Origin: Tateyamaria pelophila | Lineage (GTDB): Bacteria; Pseudomonadota; Alphaproteobacteria; Rhodobacterales; Rhodobacteraceae | Reading direction: 5' to 3' | Length of the DNA stretch: 39,822 nt | Assembly (NCBI RefSeq): GCF_019966495.1 | Contig: NZ_JAIMIA010000041.1 | Location: forward strand, 1 to 39,822 | In this document: positions 1 to 9,673 of the stretch, in pieces | Layout: every line of letters starts with the position of its first letter | How positions within the stretch are numbered: the stretch's first letter is position 1 | Notes under the pieces: model-generated | Told to the model about the DNA's origin: nothing | Seen by the model: the letters and a program-made list of their open reading frames with translations, nothing else | The model's database searches: none | Translations under genes and position numbers: made by a program

Positions 1-1
1 A

Positions 2-1543
2 AGGCCTATATCAAATGGGAATGCCAGGATGCGTGATCATGCCAAATCCGAATTTCCAGACGTGGGGTTGCTCAATCGCGACGGCGTTTTGAAGTTTCTG
101 ATGCGGACGGGGCAGAATGCCATTGCGTTGCCGTCTGAAAAGCTTGCGATCAGTTCCGGCCTCGATGGACGTATGGAGCAATCCAGAGAAGCGGAGGCAG
201 AATTGGCAGGGCGGGTGCGTTTGCGCTTTGTCCAGACAGATGGCAATTTCGACGTCTTGTCGGAAGAAGCGATATTGGCGGATGATGCCACGCACGCTGT
301 GTCGGCGACTGATTTGCCGATGGCGCTGACCCGGCCCGAAGGGCGGCAGATTGCCGAAAGATGGCTGACGGAGTCGCGTGTCTCTCGCGACACCATCCGT
401 CTGGCTTTGCCCCCGTCCTTTATTAATGTTGGGGCAGGAGATGTGATTGAGGTCGCGGCGGATCAGGGCGAGGGCGTTGGACTGTACCGTGTTGACCGAA
501 TGGAACATGGCGAAATGCAATTGATTGAGGGTGTCCGGATTGAAGCAGAGGTCTACGAACCATCTGAGTTGTCGGACGAGTTGGCCGGTGTGCGTGAATT
601 CATACCGCCGGTCCCGCTGACTTCGGTCTTTATGGATTTGCCACTGATCACCGGGGACGAGCAAGAGCACGCGCCACATGTTGCCATTACCGGTTCTCCT
701 TGGCCGGGTAGTGTCGCTGTTTATCAATCTTTGAGCGAGGCGGATTTTGCGCTGAATTCCATTGTGGCAGCGCGGTCGTCTATTGGGTTCACGGAAACGC
801 CTTTGCCGCGCGGACATGCGGGATTGATCGATCGCGGTGCGCCGCTTGAAGTCAAAATGATTCACGGAACGCTTGCTTCGACAACGGATGCGGCTCTTTT
901 GAACGGATCTAACTTGGTAGCGATTGGAGATGGCAGTCCGGACAATTGGGAGTTGATCCAGTTCAGGGATGCGGAGCTGATTGCTCCGGAGCGCTATTTG
1001 CTGAGTCACAGGATTCGAGGACAATTGGGCAGTAACGGGGTCGGCCCTGACACTTGGCCGGCTGGATCTTGGTTTGTCGTGATGGACGGTGTGCCATCTC
1101 AAATCGAATTGGGACGCAATCTGCGTCGGATCAGCCAAACGTTCCGCATCGGTCCGGCGCGGCGGTCCTATGACGACCCGTCCTATGAGGAATTTGTGCA
1201 TGCGTTTGAAGGCAATGGGTTAAGACCTTATGCGCCTGTGCATGTGAACTACCTCAAAACCGGTTCCGATATACGTTTCGATTGGATTCGGCGCACCCGC
1301 ATTGATGGCGATGCTTGGGATTTGGCGGAAGTGCCGCTGGGAGAAGAAACCGAAGCATATACAGTCAGGGTACTTCAGTCAGATCAGGTGGTGAGGGAGG
1401 TTACCGTTACGAAACCTACTTGGGTTTATGAGAATTCAGATCTGCGGTCGGATGGTATTTCTGGTGCGTTTCAGGTATCGATTGCCCAGAATTCGGCGCG
1501 CTTTGGCCCCGGCATTTTCCGAACCATCGGCGTGGACGGTTGA
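2..1543 (+). CDS. GTA/phage-tail host-specificity protein, C-terminal part (5' end outside window)
   Basis: The frame is open from the left edge with no start, so this is the last ~513 residues of a longer protein. I read it as the C-terminal part of the very large tail-tip or baseplate protein that closes the gene-transfer-agent cluster of Rhodobacterales (orfg15 of Rhodobacter capsulatus, about 1300 residues). GTAs are domesticated prophages that package random host DNA. The sequence itself shows a soluble, beta-rich, acidic protein with phage tail-like segments (GDVIEVAADQGEGVGLYRVD near the middle), no signal peptide and no membrane span. The best support is context: a small gene overlaps its stop and cysE follows, the order I know from GTA loci. 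The stop TGA at 1541-1543 shares its last base with the next ATG. A tail gene of an ordinary prophage is the alternative. Confidence 0.75.
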   Translation, partial: RPISNGNARMRDHAKSEFPDVGLLNRDGVLKFLMRTGQNAIALPSEKLAISSGLDGRMEQSREAEAELAGRVRLRFVQTDGNFDVLSEEAILADDATHAVSATDLPMALTRPEGRQIAERWLTESRVSRDTIRLALPPSFINVGAGDVIEVAADQGEGVGLYRVDRMEHGEMQLIEGVRIEAEVYEPSELSDELAGVREFIPPVPLTSVFMDLPLITGDEQEHAPHVAITGSPWPGSVAVYQSLSEADFALNSIVAARSSIGFTETPLPRGHAGLIDRGAPLEVKMIHGTLASTTDAALLNGSNLVAIGDGSPDNWELIQFRDAELIAPERYLLSHRIRGQLGSNGVGPDTWPAGSWFVVMDGVPSQIELGRNLRRISQTFRIGPARRSYDDPSYEEFVHAFEGNGLRPYAPVHVNYLKTGSDIRFDWIRRTRIDGDAWDLAEVPLGEETEAYTVRVLQSDQVVREVTVTKPTWVYENSDLRSDGISGAFQVSIAQNSARFGPGIFRTIGVDG

Positions 1544-1845
1544 TGAGGCCTGTGCTTGCGATGGACCTGATTTGCGCGGGTCGCGCGGTTTTGCAAATGA
1601 GACCGCGCGACAGCAAGGACTGTGCAGATATGCTGGTTTCCAGCGCCATGATCGCCGATAGTTATCGTGTGCGCTCAGGCTCGGTGCATCCTCAATTTGG
1701 TGACGGAACGCTTGCAGAGGTCGCACGGCGTTTCGGTATGGCGCCAGAACCAACGGTCTGTGACCCGGAGTTTTCGGAGGCTTTGCGAGATGTTCTTTGT
1801 GCTCTGATTGCGATCAATTCCGTGACGCATCGCGTTTCGCAATAA
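1543..1845 (+). CDS. small conserved protein downstream of the GTA cluster
   Basis: A 100-residue soluble protein whose ATG (1543) overlaps the stop of the tail gene in a TGATG junction, which implies translational coupling. It begins MRPVLAMDLICAGRAVLQM and has a basic, helical first half and a second half containing HPQFGDGTLAEVARRFGM. A small gene of about this size sits between the last GTA gene and cysE in other Rhodobacterales, as far as I recall, so I take it to be conserved. The function is unknown. It could be a GTA accessory protein or a host gene driven by readthrough from the GTA operon. The codon before the ATG is TTG in the same frame, but the coupled ATG is the better start. 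Confidence 0.6.
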   Translation: MRPVLAMDLICAGRAVLQMRPRDSKDCADMLVSSAMIADSYRVRSGSVHPQFGDGTLAEVARRFGMAPEPTVCDPEFSEALRDVLCALIAINSVTHRVSQ

Positions 1846-1914
1846 TGCGCATCACGCGTTTGCGTTTGGTAGAAACGTCTGATTTAGGGTAATGACGACC
1901 TGAAAGGACATTCA

Positions 1915-2724
1915 ATGGCTGAATTCAGAACAAACATCGCCTCAATCGATCCGATTTGGGAACAGATTATCGAAGAAGCACGGCAAGCTGTTGCGGATGA
2001 GCCGCTGATCGGCGGATTTGTGCACGCCTGTATTCTGCATCACAAGTCCATCGAGAAGGCACTGTCTTACCGTATTGCGGCCAAACTTGCGTCAAATGAA
2101 ATGTCGATGGTCGTTGTGCGTGAAATCGTCGAGGAAGCCTACCAGAAATCGCCTGAGTTGGTGGAAGCGGCCCGCGCGGATCTGGCTGCGGTTTATGATC
2201 GTGACCCGGCATGCCACCGATTGGTGCAACCGATTTTGTACTTTAAAGGCTATCAGGCCGTCCAAGCGTACCGTGTCGCGCATTTCCTTTGGACCGATGG
2301 GCACAAGGATCTCGCGTATTTCTTTCAAATGCGTGTTTCAGAAATATTTGGAGTGGATATCCACCCTGCTGCTATCATTGGCAAAGGCATCATGATCGAC
2401 CACGCTCACTCCATTGTAATCGGCGAGACCGCGGTGGTTGGAAACAACGTGTCGATGCTGCACTCGGTGACACTGGGCGGAACCGGTAAGGAAGAAGAGG
2501 ATCGCCATCCGAAGATCGGCAACGGCGTACTGATCGGTGCTGGCGCAAAAGTTCTGGGCAATATCCGTATAGGGGATTGCAGCCGCATTGCGGCAGGATC
2601 GGTCGTACTGGATGAAGTACCTGCGTGTAAAACCGTTGCCGGGATACCGGCGCGTATTGTCGGTGAGGCTGGATGCGATCAACCGTCTGTTTCAATGAAC
2701 CATATGCTGGGCAAAGACCACTAA
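1915..2724 (+). CDS. cysE: serine O-acetyltransferase
   Basis: Transfers an acetyl group from acetyl-CoA to L-serine to give O-acetylserine, the first committed step of cysteine synthesis in the cytoplasm. The 269 residues match the usual length of CysE. The first ~135 residues are the helical N-terminal domain. The rest is a left-handed beta helix of hexapeptide repeats, with the conserved active-site stretch IDHAHSIVIGETAVVGNN and MLHSVTLGGTGK, which supplies the two catalytic histidines of the family. The C-terminal tail (CDQPSVSMNHMLGKDH) is the flexible end that in relatives mediates cysteine feedback and binding to cysteine synthase. AAGGA lies 7 bases before the ATG. It follows the GTA-linked small gene after 69 bases and ends at a clear terminator. 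Confidence 0.95.
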   Translation: MAEFRTNIASIDPIWEQIIEEARQAVADEPLIGGFVHACILHHKSIEKALSYRIAAKLASNEMSMVVVREIVEEAYQKSPELVEAARADLAAVYDRDPACHRLVQPILYFKGYQAVQAYRVAHFLWTDGHKDLAYFFQMRVSEIFGVDIHPAAIIGKGIMIDHAHSIVIGETAVVGNNVSMLHSVTLGGTGKEEEDRHPKIGNGVLIGAGAKVLGNIRIGDCSRIAAGSVVLDEVPACKTVAGIPARIVGEAGCDQPSVSMNHMLGKDH

Positions 2725-2744
2725 GGTTCAGTAATCTGACGAAC

Positions 2745-2774
2745 AACGCCGGGGCATTTGCTCCGGCGTTTTTT
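2745..2774 (+). terminator. intrinsic terminator of cysE
   Basis: Inverted repeat AACGCCGG (2745-2752) and CCGGCGTT (2763-2770) with a 10-base loop, running directly into a T tract on the + strand. It lies 20 bases after the cysE stop and separates cysE from the convergent pdhC. Confidence 0.9.
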
Positions 2775-2789
2775 GTTTTCATGGGTGCG

Positions 2790-4100
2790 TCAAGCAAGCA
2801 TTGCGATTGGGTTTTCCAGGTTTTCGACAATCGCGTTCAACAACTGTGCACCCAATGCGCCGTCGATCACACGGTGATCCACGGATAGTGTCACGGACAT
2901 GACAGTTGCCACGGCCAACGCGCCATCCTCGCCGACAATCGGTCTCTTTTTGCCGGCACCAACGGCCAAGATCGCACCGTGCGGCGGATTGATCACGGCG
3001 TCAAAATTGTCGACGCCGAACATGCCCAGATTTGAGATTGCAAAACTGCCGCCCTGGTACTCGTGCGGCGCAAGCTTGCGATCACGGGCCCGACTTGCGA
3101 GGTCTTTCATCTGGGCGGAAAGCGCCGACAACGATTTCTGGTCCGCATCCTGCAGGACGGGGGTAAAGAGGCCGCCTTCGATGGCGACGGCAACGGCCAC
3201 ATCAGATGGCGTCAGTTTCAGTACTTTGTCACCGGCCCAGACGGCATTGGCGTCCGGCACCTGTTGCAAGGCAATAGCGCATGCCTTGATGATGAAGTCA
3301 TTGACCGACAGCTTGACACCACGCTCGGCCAGTTGGCTGTTCAGAGTGCCCCGAAATTCCATCAGAGCATCGAGCTTGATGTCGCGCCGCAGATAGAAAT
3401 GCGGTACGGTTTGTTTGGCCTCGGTCAGGCGCGCCGCAATGGTCTTGCGCATACCATCGAGTTTGATCTCCTCGTAAGCGCGCCCTTCGTACATCTTGGC
3501 TACCGCATCTGCGGATGGCCCTGAGGGGACTGCGGAAGCTTGCGTTGCTGCCGGTGTTGCGGCGGCTTCTTCTTTGGGGCTTGGCGCGCTTTCTGCTGCT
3601 TCGACGTCTGCTTTGACGATACGTCCATGCGGGCCAGAGCCCTTGATCGCGCTTAGGTCCAGACCCTTTTGCGCAGCGATGCGGCGCGCCAGAGGAGAAG
3701 CAAAAATGCGCGTGCCGTCAGCGGTGGTCGGCGCTGATGGGGCAGGTGCAGCGGTTGTCTCTGATGCAGTTTCCGGAACCGTTTCCTTAGCGGCTGGTGC
3801 TGACCCGGGCTCTGGCTCTGACTGAGAAGACGCCGTTCCAATGTCATCCGCGCTTTCCCCATCTTCGAGCAAAACCGCGATGGCCGTGTTCACCTTCACA
3901 CCTTCGGTGCCTTCGGCGACCAGAATTTTGCCGATCACTCCTTCGTCGACAGCCTCAAATTCCATCGTTGCCTTGTCTGTTTCGATTTCGGCAAGAAGGT
4001 CCCCGGACGACACCGTATCCCCCTCCTTGACGAGCCATTTTGCAAGCGTGCCTTCCTCCATCGTCGGAGACAGCGCAGGCATGAGAATTTCTGTGGGCAT
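2790..4100 (-). CDS. pdhC: pyruvate dehydrogenase E2, dihydrolipoamide acetyltransferase
   Basis: E2 core of the pyruvate dehydrogenase complex, which moves the acetyl group from E1 to CoA. Domains in order over 436 residues: a lipoyl domain (1-77, with the lipoylated lysine in [12 protein letters not shown]), an Ala/Pro/Glu-rich linker, a peripheral-subunit binding domain (about 130-168, [20 protein letters not shown]), a second linker, and the acyltransferase domain (about 205-436) ending with the catalytic histidine motif [13 protein letters not shown] single lipoyl domain is usual in alphaproteobacteria. AAGGAG lies 6 bases before the ATG and overlaps the stop of pdhB, so the two genes are coupled. 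Third gene of pdhA-pdhB-pdhC. Confidence 0.96.
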   Translation of the reverse strand: MPTEILMPALSPTMEEGTLAKWLVKEGDTVSSGDLLAEIETDKATMEFEAVDEGVIGKILVAEGTEGVKVNTAIAVLLEDGESADDIGTASSQSEPEPGSAPAAKETVPETASETTAAPAPSAPTTADGTRIFASPLARRIAAQKGLDLSAIKGSGPHGRIVKADVEAAESAPSPKEEAAATPAATQASAVPSGPSADAVAKMYEGRAYEEIKLDGMRKTIAARLTEAKQTVPHFYLRRDIKLDALMEFRGTLNSQLAERGVKLSVNDFIIKACAIALQQVPDANAVWAGDKVLKLTPSDVAVAVAIEGGLFTPVLQDADQKSLSALSAQMKDLASRARDRKLAPHEYQGGSFAISNLGMFGVDNFDAVINPPHGAILAVGAGKKRPIVGEDGALAVATVMSVTLSVDHRVIDGALGAQLLNAIVENLENPIAMLA

Positions 4101-4110
4101 GTCCGGCTCC

Positions 4111-5472
4111 TTAGCGGTAGGTGACTTGTTTCACGGCAGCAATGACCTCGTCGGTGGTGATCAGCGCGTGTTTTTCAAGATTGGCGGCGTAGGGCATCGG
4201 TACATCCTTTCCCGTGCAATTGATCACCGGCGCATCAAGATAGTCGAACGCTTCCTGCATGATGACCGAGCTGATGTAATTGCCCACGCATCCTTGCGGC
4301 CAACCTTCTTCTACGGTCACGCAGCGGTTGGTTTTCATAACCGATTTGACGATCGACGCGGTGTCCATCGGGCGCAGGGTGCGCAGGTCGAGAACTTCAG
4401 CGCTTATGCCGTCTTCGGCCAGCTTGTCCGCGGCCTCCAGAGCATATTGCATCCCGATGCCGAAAGATACGATCGTAACGTCACTGCCTTCGCGCCAGAT
4501 GCGCGCTTTGCCGAATGGCACCGTAAAGTCGTCCATGTCAGGCACATCGAACGTGCGACCATAGAGGATCTCGTTTTCCAGAAAGATCACGGGGTTGTCG
4601 TCGCGGATTGCAGTCTTCATCAATCCTTTTGCATCTGCGGCGGAGTAGGGCATGGCCACCTTGAGGCCGGGCACCTGCATGTACCATGCAGCGTAGTCTT
4701 GGCTGTGCTGCGCGCCCACGCGGGCCGCAGCGCCGTTGGGACCACGGAACACCATGGGCGCGCCCATCTGACCACCCGACATATAGAGCGTCTTGGCGGC
4801 AGAGTTTATGATTTGATCCATCGCCTGCATGGCGAAGTTGAAAGTCATGAACTCGACGATGGGACGCAGTCCACCAAAGGCAGCGCCCACACCGATCCCG
4901 GCAAAGCCATGCTCAGTAATCGGTGTGTCAATGACGCGCTTGCTGCCGAACTCGTCCAGCATGCCTTGTGAAATCTTGTAAGCGCCCTGATACTCGGCGA
5001 CTTCCTCACCCATCAGGAACACGGTATCGTCGCGGCGCATCTCTTCGGACATGCCGTCACGCAAGGCTTCACGAACGGTCTGCGATTTCATTGCAGTGCC
5101 TTCGGGGTAGTCGGGGCTCACGTCGACGGTGGGTTCTGGTGGTGCGGCGGTGGCGGCGGCTTTCGGCGCTTCGGCGGCGGGGGCCGCTTCGGTCTTTGGG
5201 GCAGGGGCCTGAACGTCGTCCGCGCTTTCGCCCTCTTCGACCAGAATGGCGATGGCGGTGTTCACTTTCACGCCTTCGGTGCCTTCTGCAATCAGGATCT
5301 TGCCGATGATCCCCTCATCGACTGCCTCGAATTCCATCGTGGCCTTGTCGGTTTCAATTTCGGCCATGATGTCGCCGGACGAGACGGTGTCGCCCTCCTT
5401 GACGAGCCATTTGGCCAATGTGCCTTCTTCCATCGTGGGCGACAGGGCGGGCATCAGAATTTCGGTTGCCAT
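4111..5472 (-). CDS. pdhB: pyruvate dehydrogenase E1 beta subunit with N-terminal lipoyl domain
   Basis: Beta subunit of the thiamine-diphosphate-dependent E1 enzyme that decarboxylates pyruvate. The first ~80 residues are a lipoyl domain (lysine in [12 protein letters not shown]), almost identical to that of PdhC. A Pro/Ala linker of ~45 residues follows, then the transketolase-like beta domain from about residue 130 ([34 protein letters not shown]), with the C-terminal domain after [10 protein letters not shown] lipoyl domain on E1 beta is a known alphaproteobacterial arrangement. I chose the ATG at 5472 ([11 protein letters not shown]) over an in-frame upstream ATG because GGGAGAG precedes it and the protein then aligns with PdhC. 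It starts 14 bases after the pdhA stop. Confidence 0.95.
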   Translation of the reverse strand: MATEILMPALSPTMEEGTLAKWLVKEGDTVSSGDIMAEIETDKATMEFEAVDEGIIGKILIAEGTEGVKVNTAIAILVEEGESADDVQAPAPKTEAAPAAEAPKAAATAAPPEPTVDVSPDYPEGTAMKSQTVREALRDGMSEEMRRDDTVFLMGEEVAEYQGAYKISQGMLDEFGSKRVIDTPITEHGFAGIGVGAAFGGLRPIVEFMTFNFAMQAMDQIINSAAKTLYMSGGQMGAPMVFRGPNGAAARVGAQHSQDYAAWYMQVPGLKVAMPYSAADAKGLMKTAIRDDNPVIFLENEILYGRTFDVPDMDDFTVPFGKARIWREGSDVTIVSFGIGMQYALEAADKLAEDGISAEVLDLRTLRPMDTASIVKSVMKTNRCVTVEEGWPQGCVGNYISSVIMQEAFDYLDAPVINCTGKDVPMPYAANLEKHALITTDEVIAAVKQVTYR

Positions 5473-5486
5473 AATAATTCTCTCCC

Positions 5487-6476
5487 TTACGCGTAGATGT
5501 CTGTCCAAAGTTCGTCCAGAGCCGGTTCAGGGCTTTCCTTGGCGAACTCGGCGCTGGCATTCACGACATCCTTGATCTCTTTGTCGATGGCCTTGAGGTC
5601 TTCTTCGGTGGCATGCTTGCCCGTCAGAAGCATGGAGCGGACCGCCTCGATCGGGTCACGCTCGTCACGCATTTTCTGCACTTCCTCGCGGGTCCGGTAC
5701 TTGGCCGGGTCCGACATCGAGTGGCCACGATAGCGATAGGTTTTGATTTCCAGGATATAAGGGCCTTTACCCGCACGACAGTGATCGACGGCCTTTTGAC
5801 CTGCGGCTTTGACAGCCAGCACATCCATACCATCGACCTCTTCGCCGGGAATGCCATATGCGGCGCCGCGTTCCCAGTAGCTGGGGGATTTTGTCGACCG
5901 TTTGGTCGACGTCCCCATGGCGTACTGGTTGTTCTCGATGACAAAGACAATGGGCAGCATCCAAAGCTCGGCCATATTGTAGGTCTCGTAGACTTGTCCC
6001 TGATTGGCGGCCCCATCGCCAAAATAGGTAAAGGTCACGCGGCCGTTCTCCTTGTACTTGTCCGCAAAAGCCAGACCAGCACCCAAGGGCACTTGCGCCG
6101 CAACGATCCCGTGGCCGCCGTAAAAGTGTTTTTCCTTGGAAAACATATGCATAGAGCCGCCTTTCCCCTTGGAATAGCCGCCCTCGCGCCCGGTCAATTC
6201 GGCCATGACGCCGTTGGGGTCCATTCCGCAGGCCAGCATATGGCCGTGATCGCGGTAGGACGTGACGCGTTTGTCGCCTTCCTCGGCCGCAGCCTCAAGG
6301 CCTACGACCACGGCTTCCTGCCCGATATAAAGGTGGCAGAACCCCCCGATCAGACCCATTCCGTATAGTTGACCCGCTTTTTCCTCGAACCGACGGATCA
6401 GCAACATATCCTTGTAATAGGCTTTGAGCTCTTCGGCAGAGACGTTGGGTTTTGATGTGGCTTTGCGCGCGGCCAT
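5487..6476 (-). CDS. pdhA: pyruvate dehydrogenase E1 alpha subunit
   Basis: Alpha subunit of the E1 heterotetramer, binding thiamine diphosphate. The 329 residues show the thiamine motif starting [13 protein letters not shown] and ending with NN of [13 protein letters not shown]. The motif [20 protein letters not shown] near residue 30 and the loop [15 protein letters not shown], the phosphorylation-loop region of the family, are also present. GGAGGAGG lies about 8 bases before the ATG, a strong site. First gene of pdhABC. The E3 subunit gene (lpdA) is not here but about 16 kb away, and shares the operator found upstream of pdhA. Confidence 0.96.
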   Translation of the reverse strand: MAARKATSKPNVSAEELKAYYKDMLLIRRFEEKAGQLYGMGLIGGFCHLYIGQEAVVVGLEAAAEEGDKRVTSYRDHGHMLACGMDPNGVMAELTGREGGYSKGKGGSMHMFSKEKHFYGGHGIVAAQVPLGAGLAFADKYKENGRVTFTYFGDGAANQGQVYETYNMAELWMLPIVFVIENNQYAMGTSTKRSTKSPSYWERGAAYGIPGEEVDGMDVLAVKAAGQKAVDHCRAGKGPYILEIKTYRYRGHSMSDPAKYRTREEVQKMRDERDPIEAVRSMLLTGKHATEEDLKAIDKEIKDVVNASAEFAKESPEPALDELWTDIYA

Positions 6477-6501
6477 GATGGCAGACCTCCTCCGGGCAGG
6501 G

Positions 6502-6521
6502 ATAGTTTAGCGTTAAACTAT
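6502..6521 (-). promoter_or_regulatory. palindromic operator upstream of pdhABC
   Basis: A perfect inverted repeat with 8-base arms, ATAGTTTA (6502-6509) and TAAACTAT (6514-6521), around a 4-base centre containing CG. It ends 25 bases upstream of the pdhA ATG. On the gene strand a TTGTAA could act as -35 just upstream, so the site would overlap the core promoter and suit a repressor. The same core is found upstream of lpdA (22740-22767). The regulator is not identified; a CG-centred palindrome of this kind is typical of LacI/GalR proteins, although a MarR- or GntR-type protein is possible. Confidence 0.75.
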
Positions 6522-6605
6522 TTCTTACAAGATTCGGAGCGATGGTGCGAGTGCCTTTCTTCCGCAAGGGCAGCTTGTGCCTAACGATCAGAAAGATCAG
6601 GATTT

Positions 6606-6905
6606 TTACCGAATTACGATTTCATCGGCGCGCAACATGCCGAGAATCGAACGGGCCTGCTCGTCCAGAAGGTCAAGATCAAGGAAGTCATCCGACAGGC
6701 GTTTGGTCAGGTTTTCCATCTCTGTCACGTCTGCCTGAACGGCGGCAAGTTGAGCTGCCAGATCGCGGGCTTCTGCGTCGATCTCGGCGCGCATGAACAA
6801 TCCATAATCGCCCTGGACAGCGGCAAATGTAAAATAGATGCCCAAGGCAAAAGCCACGGCGAAAAATGTAATCAAACCCAATGCGGGGCGGGTGGTGCGG
6901 GTCAT
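6606..6905 (-). CDS. ftsB: septum formation initiator (FtsB/DivIC-like) protein
   Basis: A 99-residue bitopic membrane protein: a short cytoplasmic N-terminus, one membrane span (about residues 9-29, LGLITFFAVAFALGIYF), then a periplasmic coiled coil rich in Ala, Asp and Leu, ending in the short motif LLDEQARSILGMLRADEIV. This is the architecture of FtsB/DivIC proteins, which bridge the divisome to septal peptidoglycan synthesis. I take the ATG at 6905 because GAGG lies at a suitable distance; an in-frame ATG at 6926 has no ribosome site. A septum-initiator gene immediately before pdhA is a common alphaproteobacterial arrangement. The gene probably reads from the pgk/SDR side. Confidence 0.85.
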   Translation of the reverse strand: MTRTTRPALGLITFFAVAFALGIYFTFAAVQGDYGLFMRAEIDAEARDLAAQLAAVQADVTEMENLTKRLSDDFLDLDLLDEQARSILGMLRADEIVIR

Positions 6906-6990
6906 GTGCTCTGCCTCGTACCGCATCGTTTATCGTGCGGTTGCGCATACTATGCCACATGTGAGTCGCGCTGTGAATCCCCTTTGTTTC

Positions 6991-7773
6991 CTAGCGCGTA
7001 CCTTTCCCCATGATCTTTCCGGTGATGGCAGCGTTCAGCTTTATCGGGCTGAACCTTGTGCTGAATGCCATGATCTTGTTCATGAGACCGGGCACTACGG
7101 ACCGACGGCCCAGCCGCGCCTTGCGCCAGCCATCTTGCGCGACCTTCACGGCGGACATCGGCTTGGTCACATTCACCAGCCAAACACCTTTCATGTCGGC
7201 ATCTTCAAAGAAATTGGTTGCGGTCACGCCGGGGCAGAGGGCGGTGACGGTCACGTTTGATCCGCCAAGCTCGGTCGCCACAGCCTCGGACACCGACAGG
7301 ACATAGGCCTTGGTTGCATTATAGACCGCCATATTCGGACCGGGCGAGAAGGCGGCGAGGGAGGCGACGTTCAGGATCCGTCCCTTGGGTTGCGCCTTCA
7401 TATGCGGGATTGCCAGGTTCATCAGCCGCGTCAGGGCAAGTATGTTCACCTGGATCGAGCTTAACATGCGGTCCCAGCCCTGATCGCTGGCAAAGGCACC
7501 ATAATAAGCAAGACCCGCATTGTTGACCAGAACGTCGATGTTGCGCCCGTCGGTGGCGTTTGCCCACAGCCGTTCAGCTTCCGAAATGTCCGACAGATCG
7601 GCGGGGATGACCACCACCTGGACGCTGTCGCTGCGCAACTCGTCGGCCAACGCGTCAAGCTTGTCCTTGGACCGCGCCGTCAGGATCAGGTTATGACCGT
7701 CCCTGGCGGCGAGCCGCGCAAATTCCACACCCAGCCCTTCGGATGCGCCAGTGATCAATGTCCATGAAGTCAT
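6991..7773 (-). CDS. short-chain dehydrogenase/reductase
   Basis: A 260-residue classical SDR with a Rossmann fold. Visible motifs are the nucleotide-binding TGASEGLG near the N-terminus, VNNAG, the catalytic serine in NVASLAAFSP, and YNATK as the YxxxK pair. The Arg after the first strand (LTARSKDKLDAL) suggests NADP preference. The substrate cannot be told from sequence; relatives are annotated as SDRs related to DltE or 3-ketosphinganine reductases. The ATG at 7773 is preferred because AAAGGGGA lies 8 bases upstream; the open frame extends further up to 7821 without support. It follows pgk in the same direction after 78 bases. Confidence 0.85.
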   Translation of the reverse strand: MTSWTLITGASEGLGVEFARLAARDGHNLILTARSKDKLDALADELRSDSVQVVVIPADLSDISEAERLWANATDGRNIDVLVNNAGLAYYGAFASDQGWDRMLSSIQVNILALTRLMNLAIPHMKAQPKGRILNVASLAAFSPGPNMAVYNATKAYVLSVSEAVATELGGSNVTVTALCPGVTATNFFEDADMKGVWLVNVTKPMSAVKVAQDGWRKARLGRRSVVPGLMNKIMAFSTRFSPIKLNAAITGKIMGKGTR

Positions 7774-7851
7774 CTCGATGTCCCCTTTGGGTGCTGAACG
7801 CTTTCTTTCAGTATGAGGCAAAGCCGAGATTCAACCAATGGCAAAGACCGT

Positions 7852-9039
7852 TCAGCGCGTCAGAGCGGCTACACCGGGCAGTTCTTTCCCTTCCATCCAT
7901 TCCAGGAACGCACCACCCGCTGTCGAGATATAGCTGAAATCATCCGCGACACCGGCTTGGTTCAATGCCGCCACGGTGTCGCCGCCGCCCGCAACGGTGA
8001 TCAGGTCACCCGATACGGTGAGAGCCGCAGCGGCTTTGGCCGCGATCACGGTTGCGGTGTCGAAAGGTTCGATCTCGAACGCGCCGAGCGGGCCATTCCA
8101 GATCAGTGTCTTGAGACCGGCAAAGGCCGTTGCGATCTCGGCGGCGGCGGCGTCGCCCGCATCCAGTACCATCTGGTCCGCGTCCAGCCGGGTTTGCGCG
8201 TTCAGGGCAACAACCTCATGCGGCGCATTGGCGGCAAAGGCCCGTGCCACACGCCCGTCACTGGGCAGGATCACACGGCACCCGGCCGCGTCTGCTGCTG
8301 CCAGAATGCTTCGGGCGGTGTCGTGCAGGTCTGCTTCTTGCAGCGACGCGCCCAATTCTGCGCCTTGTGCGGCAAGAAATGTGTTCGCCATGCCGCCACC
8401 AATGACCAGCACGTCGATCTTCTTGACCAGGTTTTGCAGCAGGTCCAGCTTGCTCGATACCTTCGCTCCACCGACAACGGCACCTACCGGGCGTTTGGGG
8501 TTCGACAAGGCCGCCTCAAGCGCTTGCAATTCGGCCTGCATCAGACGGCCCGCACAGGAGGGTAAAAGATGCGCGACACCGGCTGTGGAGGCATGCGCCC
8601 GGTGCGCCGCCGAAAACGCATCATTGCAATACACATCGCCCAATGTGGCCAGAAACTCTGCCATCGCCGGGTCATTGGCCTCTTCCATTGGCGAAAACCG
8701 GGTGTTTTCGACCAGGATCACGGCATCGGCGGGCTGCGCATTGATCCAATCGCGTGAGGGACGTTCGACGAACGTCACCTTGCATCCGAACGCGGCTTCC
8801 AGCGTGGGGACGAGGGGTTGCAACGACATGTCCGGATTGGGCTTGCCTTTGGGGCGGCCGAAATGCGCCAGCAGCACCGGGCTGCCCCCCTTTGCCCGAA
8901 TATCCGCAATCGTGGGCACGATCCTTTCGATCCGCGTGGCATCCGTGACGCGGCCATCTTCCATCGGCACATTGATATCCACGCGCGTCAGCACACGTTT
9001 GCCGTTCAGATCCATATCATCCAGCGAATTCCAGCCCAT
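7852..9039 (-). CDS. pgk: phosphoglycerate kinase
   Basis: Transfers phosphate from 1,3-bisphosphoglycerate to ADP in glycolysis and the reverse in gluconeogenesis. The 395 residues are full length. Landmarks are [11 protein letters not shown] (substrate-binding N-domain), [12 protein letters not shown], the hinge and nucleotide region [22 protein letters not shown] and the C-terminal [16 protein letters not shown] lies 8 bases before the ATG. It is divergent from the cyclophilin pair across 127 bases. It is separate from both gap genes in this window, so triose-phosphate steps here are not one operon, and I see none of the CG-centred gap-type sites in its upstream region. Confidence 0.97.
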   Translation of the reverse strand: MGWNSLDDMDLNGKRVLTRVDINVPMEDGRVTDATRIERIVPTIADIRAKGGSPVLLAHFGRPKGKPNPDMSLQPLVPTLEAAFGCKVTFVERPSRDWINAQPADAVILVENTRFSPMEEANDPAMAEFLATLGDVYCNDAFSAAHRAHASTAGVAHLLPSCAGRLMQAELQALEAALSNPKRPVGAVVGGAKVSSKLDLLQNLVKKIDVLVIGGGMANTFLAAQGAELGASLQEADLHDTARSILAAADAAGCRVILPSDGRVARAFAANAPHEVVALNAQTRLDADQMVLDAGDAAAAEIATAFAGLKTLIWNGPLGAFEIEPFDTATVIAAKAAAALTVSGDLITVAGGGDTVAALNQAGVADDFSYISTAGGAFLEWMEGKELPGVAALTR

Positions 9040-9166
9040 CGGTCATGCTCCTTGGTTTTTCGTTGGCCCCTGCATCGCGGCAATTGGCGCGTCGGTCAAT
9101 GCATCACTTGTCCCTCGGCCCTGCAAGGCATAGGTAAGTGCGCAATTGCAAAGCAGAGAGATAATC

Positions 9167-9673
9167 ATGGCCGAAATCAAAGACCCCGAAAACACGATCC
9201 TGATGGAACTCAAAGGTGGCACCGTCACAATCGAACTGTTGCCCGATGTGGCCCCGCAGCACAGCGCCCGCATGAAAGAACTCGTGCGCGCAGGCGAATA
9301 TGACAATGTGGCGTTTCACCGGGTCATCGACGGCTTCATGGCGCAAACAGGCGATGTTCAGCACGGCGATATGGAAGACGGGTTCAACATCCGCATGGCG
9401 GGCACAGGCGGCTCTGACAAGCCTGACGTGCCAGCCGAATTCTCCAAGCTGCCCCACGACCGCGGCACAATCGGCGCGGCCCGTTCGGCCAATCCCAACA
9501 GTGCCAACAGCCAGTTCTTTATCAACTTCTCCGACAACGCCTTCCTGAATGGTCAGTACACGGTTTACGGCCGCGTCATTTCGGGCATGGAGCATGTCGA
9601 CGCGATCACCCGTGGCGAGCCGCCAGCGGAACCGGATCGCATGATCAGCGTGAAGGTCGCAGCCGATGTTTAG
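9167..9673 (+). CDS. ppiB: cytoplasmic peptidyl-prolyl cis-trans isomerase (cyclophilin)
   Basis: A 168-residue cyclophilin without a signal peptide, which catalyses cis-trans isomerisation of Xaa-Pro bonds. The active-site stretch FHRVIDGFMAQTGD and the downstream NPNSANSQFFINF are intact. I use the ATG at 9167, preceded by GCAGAGAG; the frame also has a TTG seven codons upstream. The last 8 bases overlap the start of a second cyclophilin gene, so the two are translated together. Confidence 0.94.
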   Translation: MAEIKDPENTILMELKGGTVTIELLPDVAPQHSARMKELVRAGEYDNVAFHRVIDGFMAQTGDVQHGDMEDGFNIRMAGTGGSDKPDVPAEFSKLPHDRGTIGAARSANPNSANSQFFINFSDNAFLNGQYTVYGRVISGMEHVDAITRGEPPAEPDRMISVKVAADV

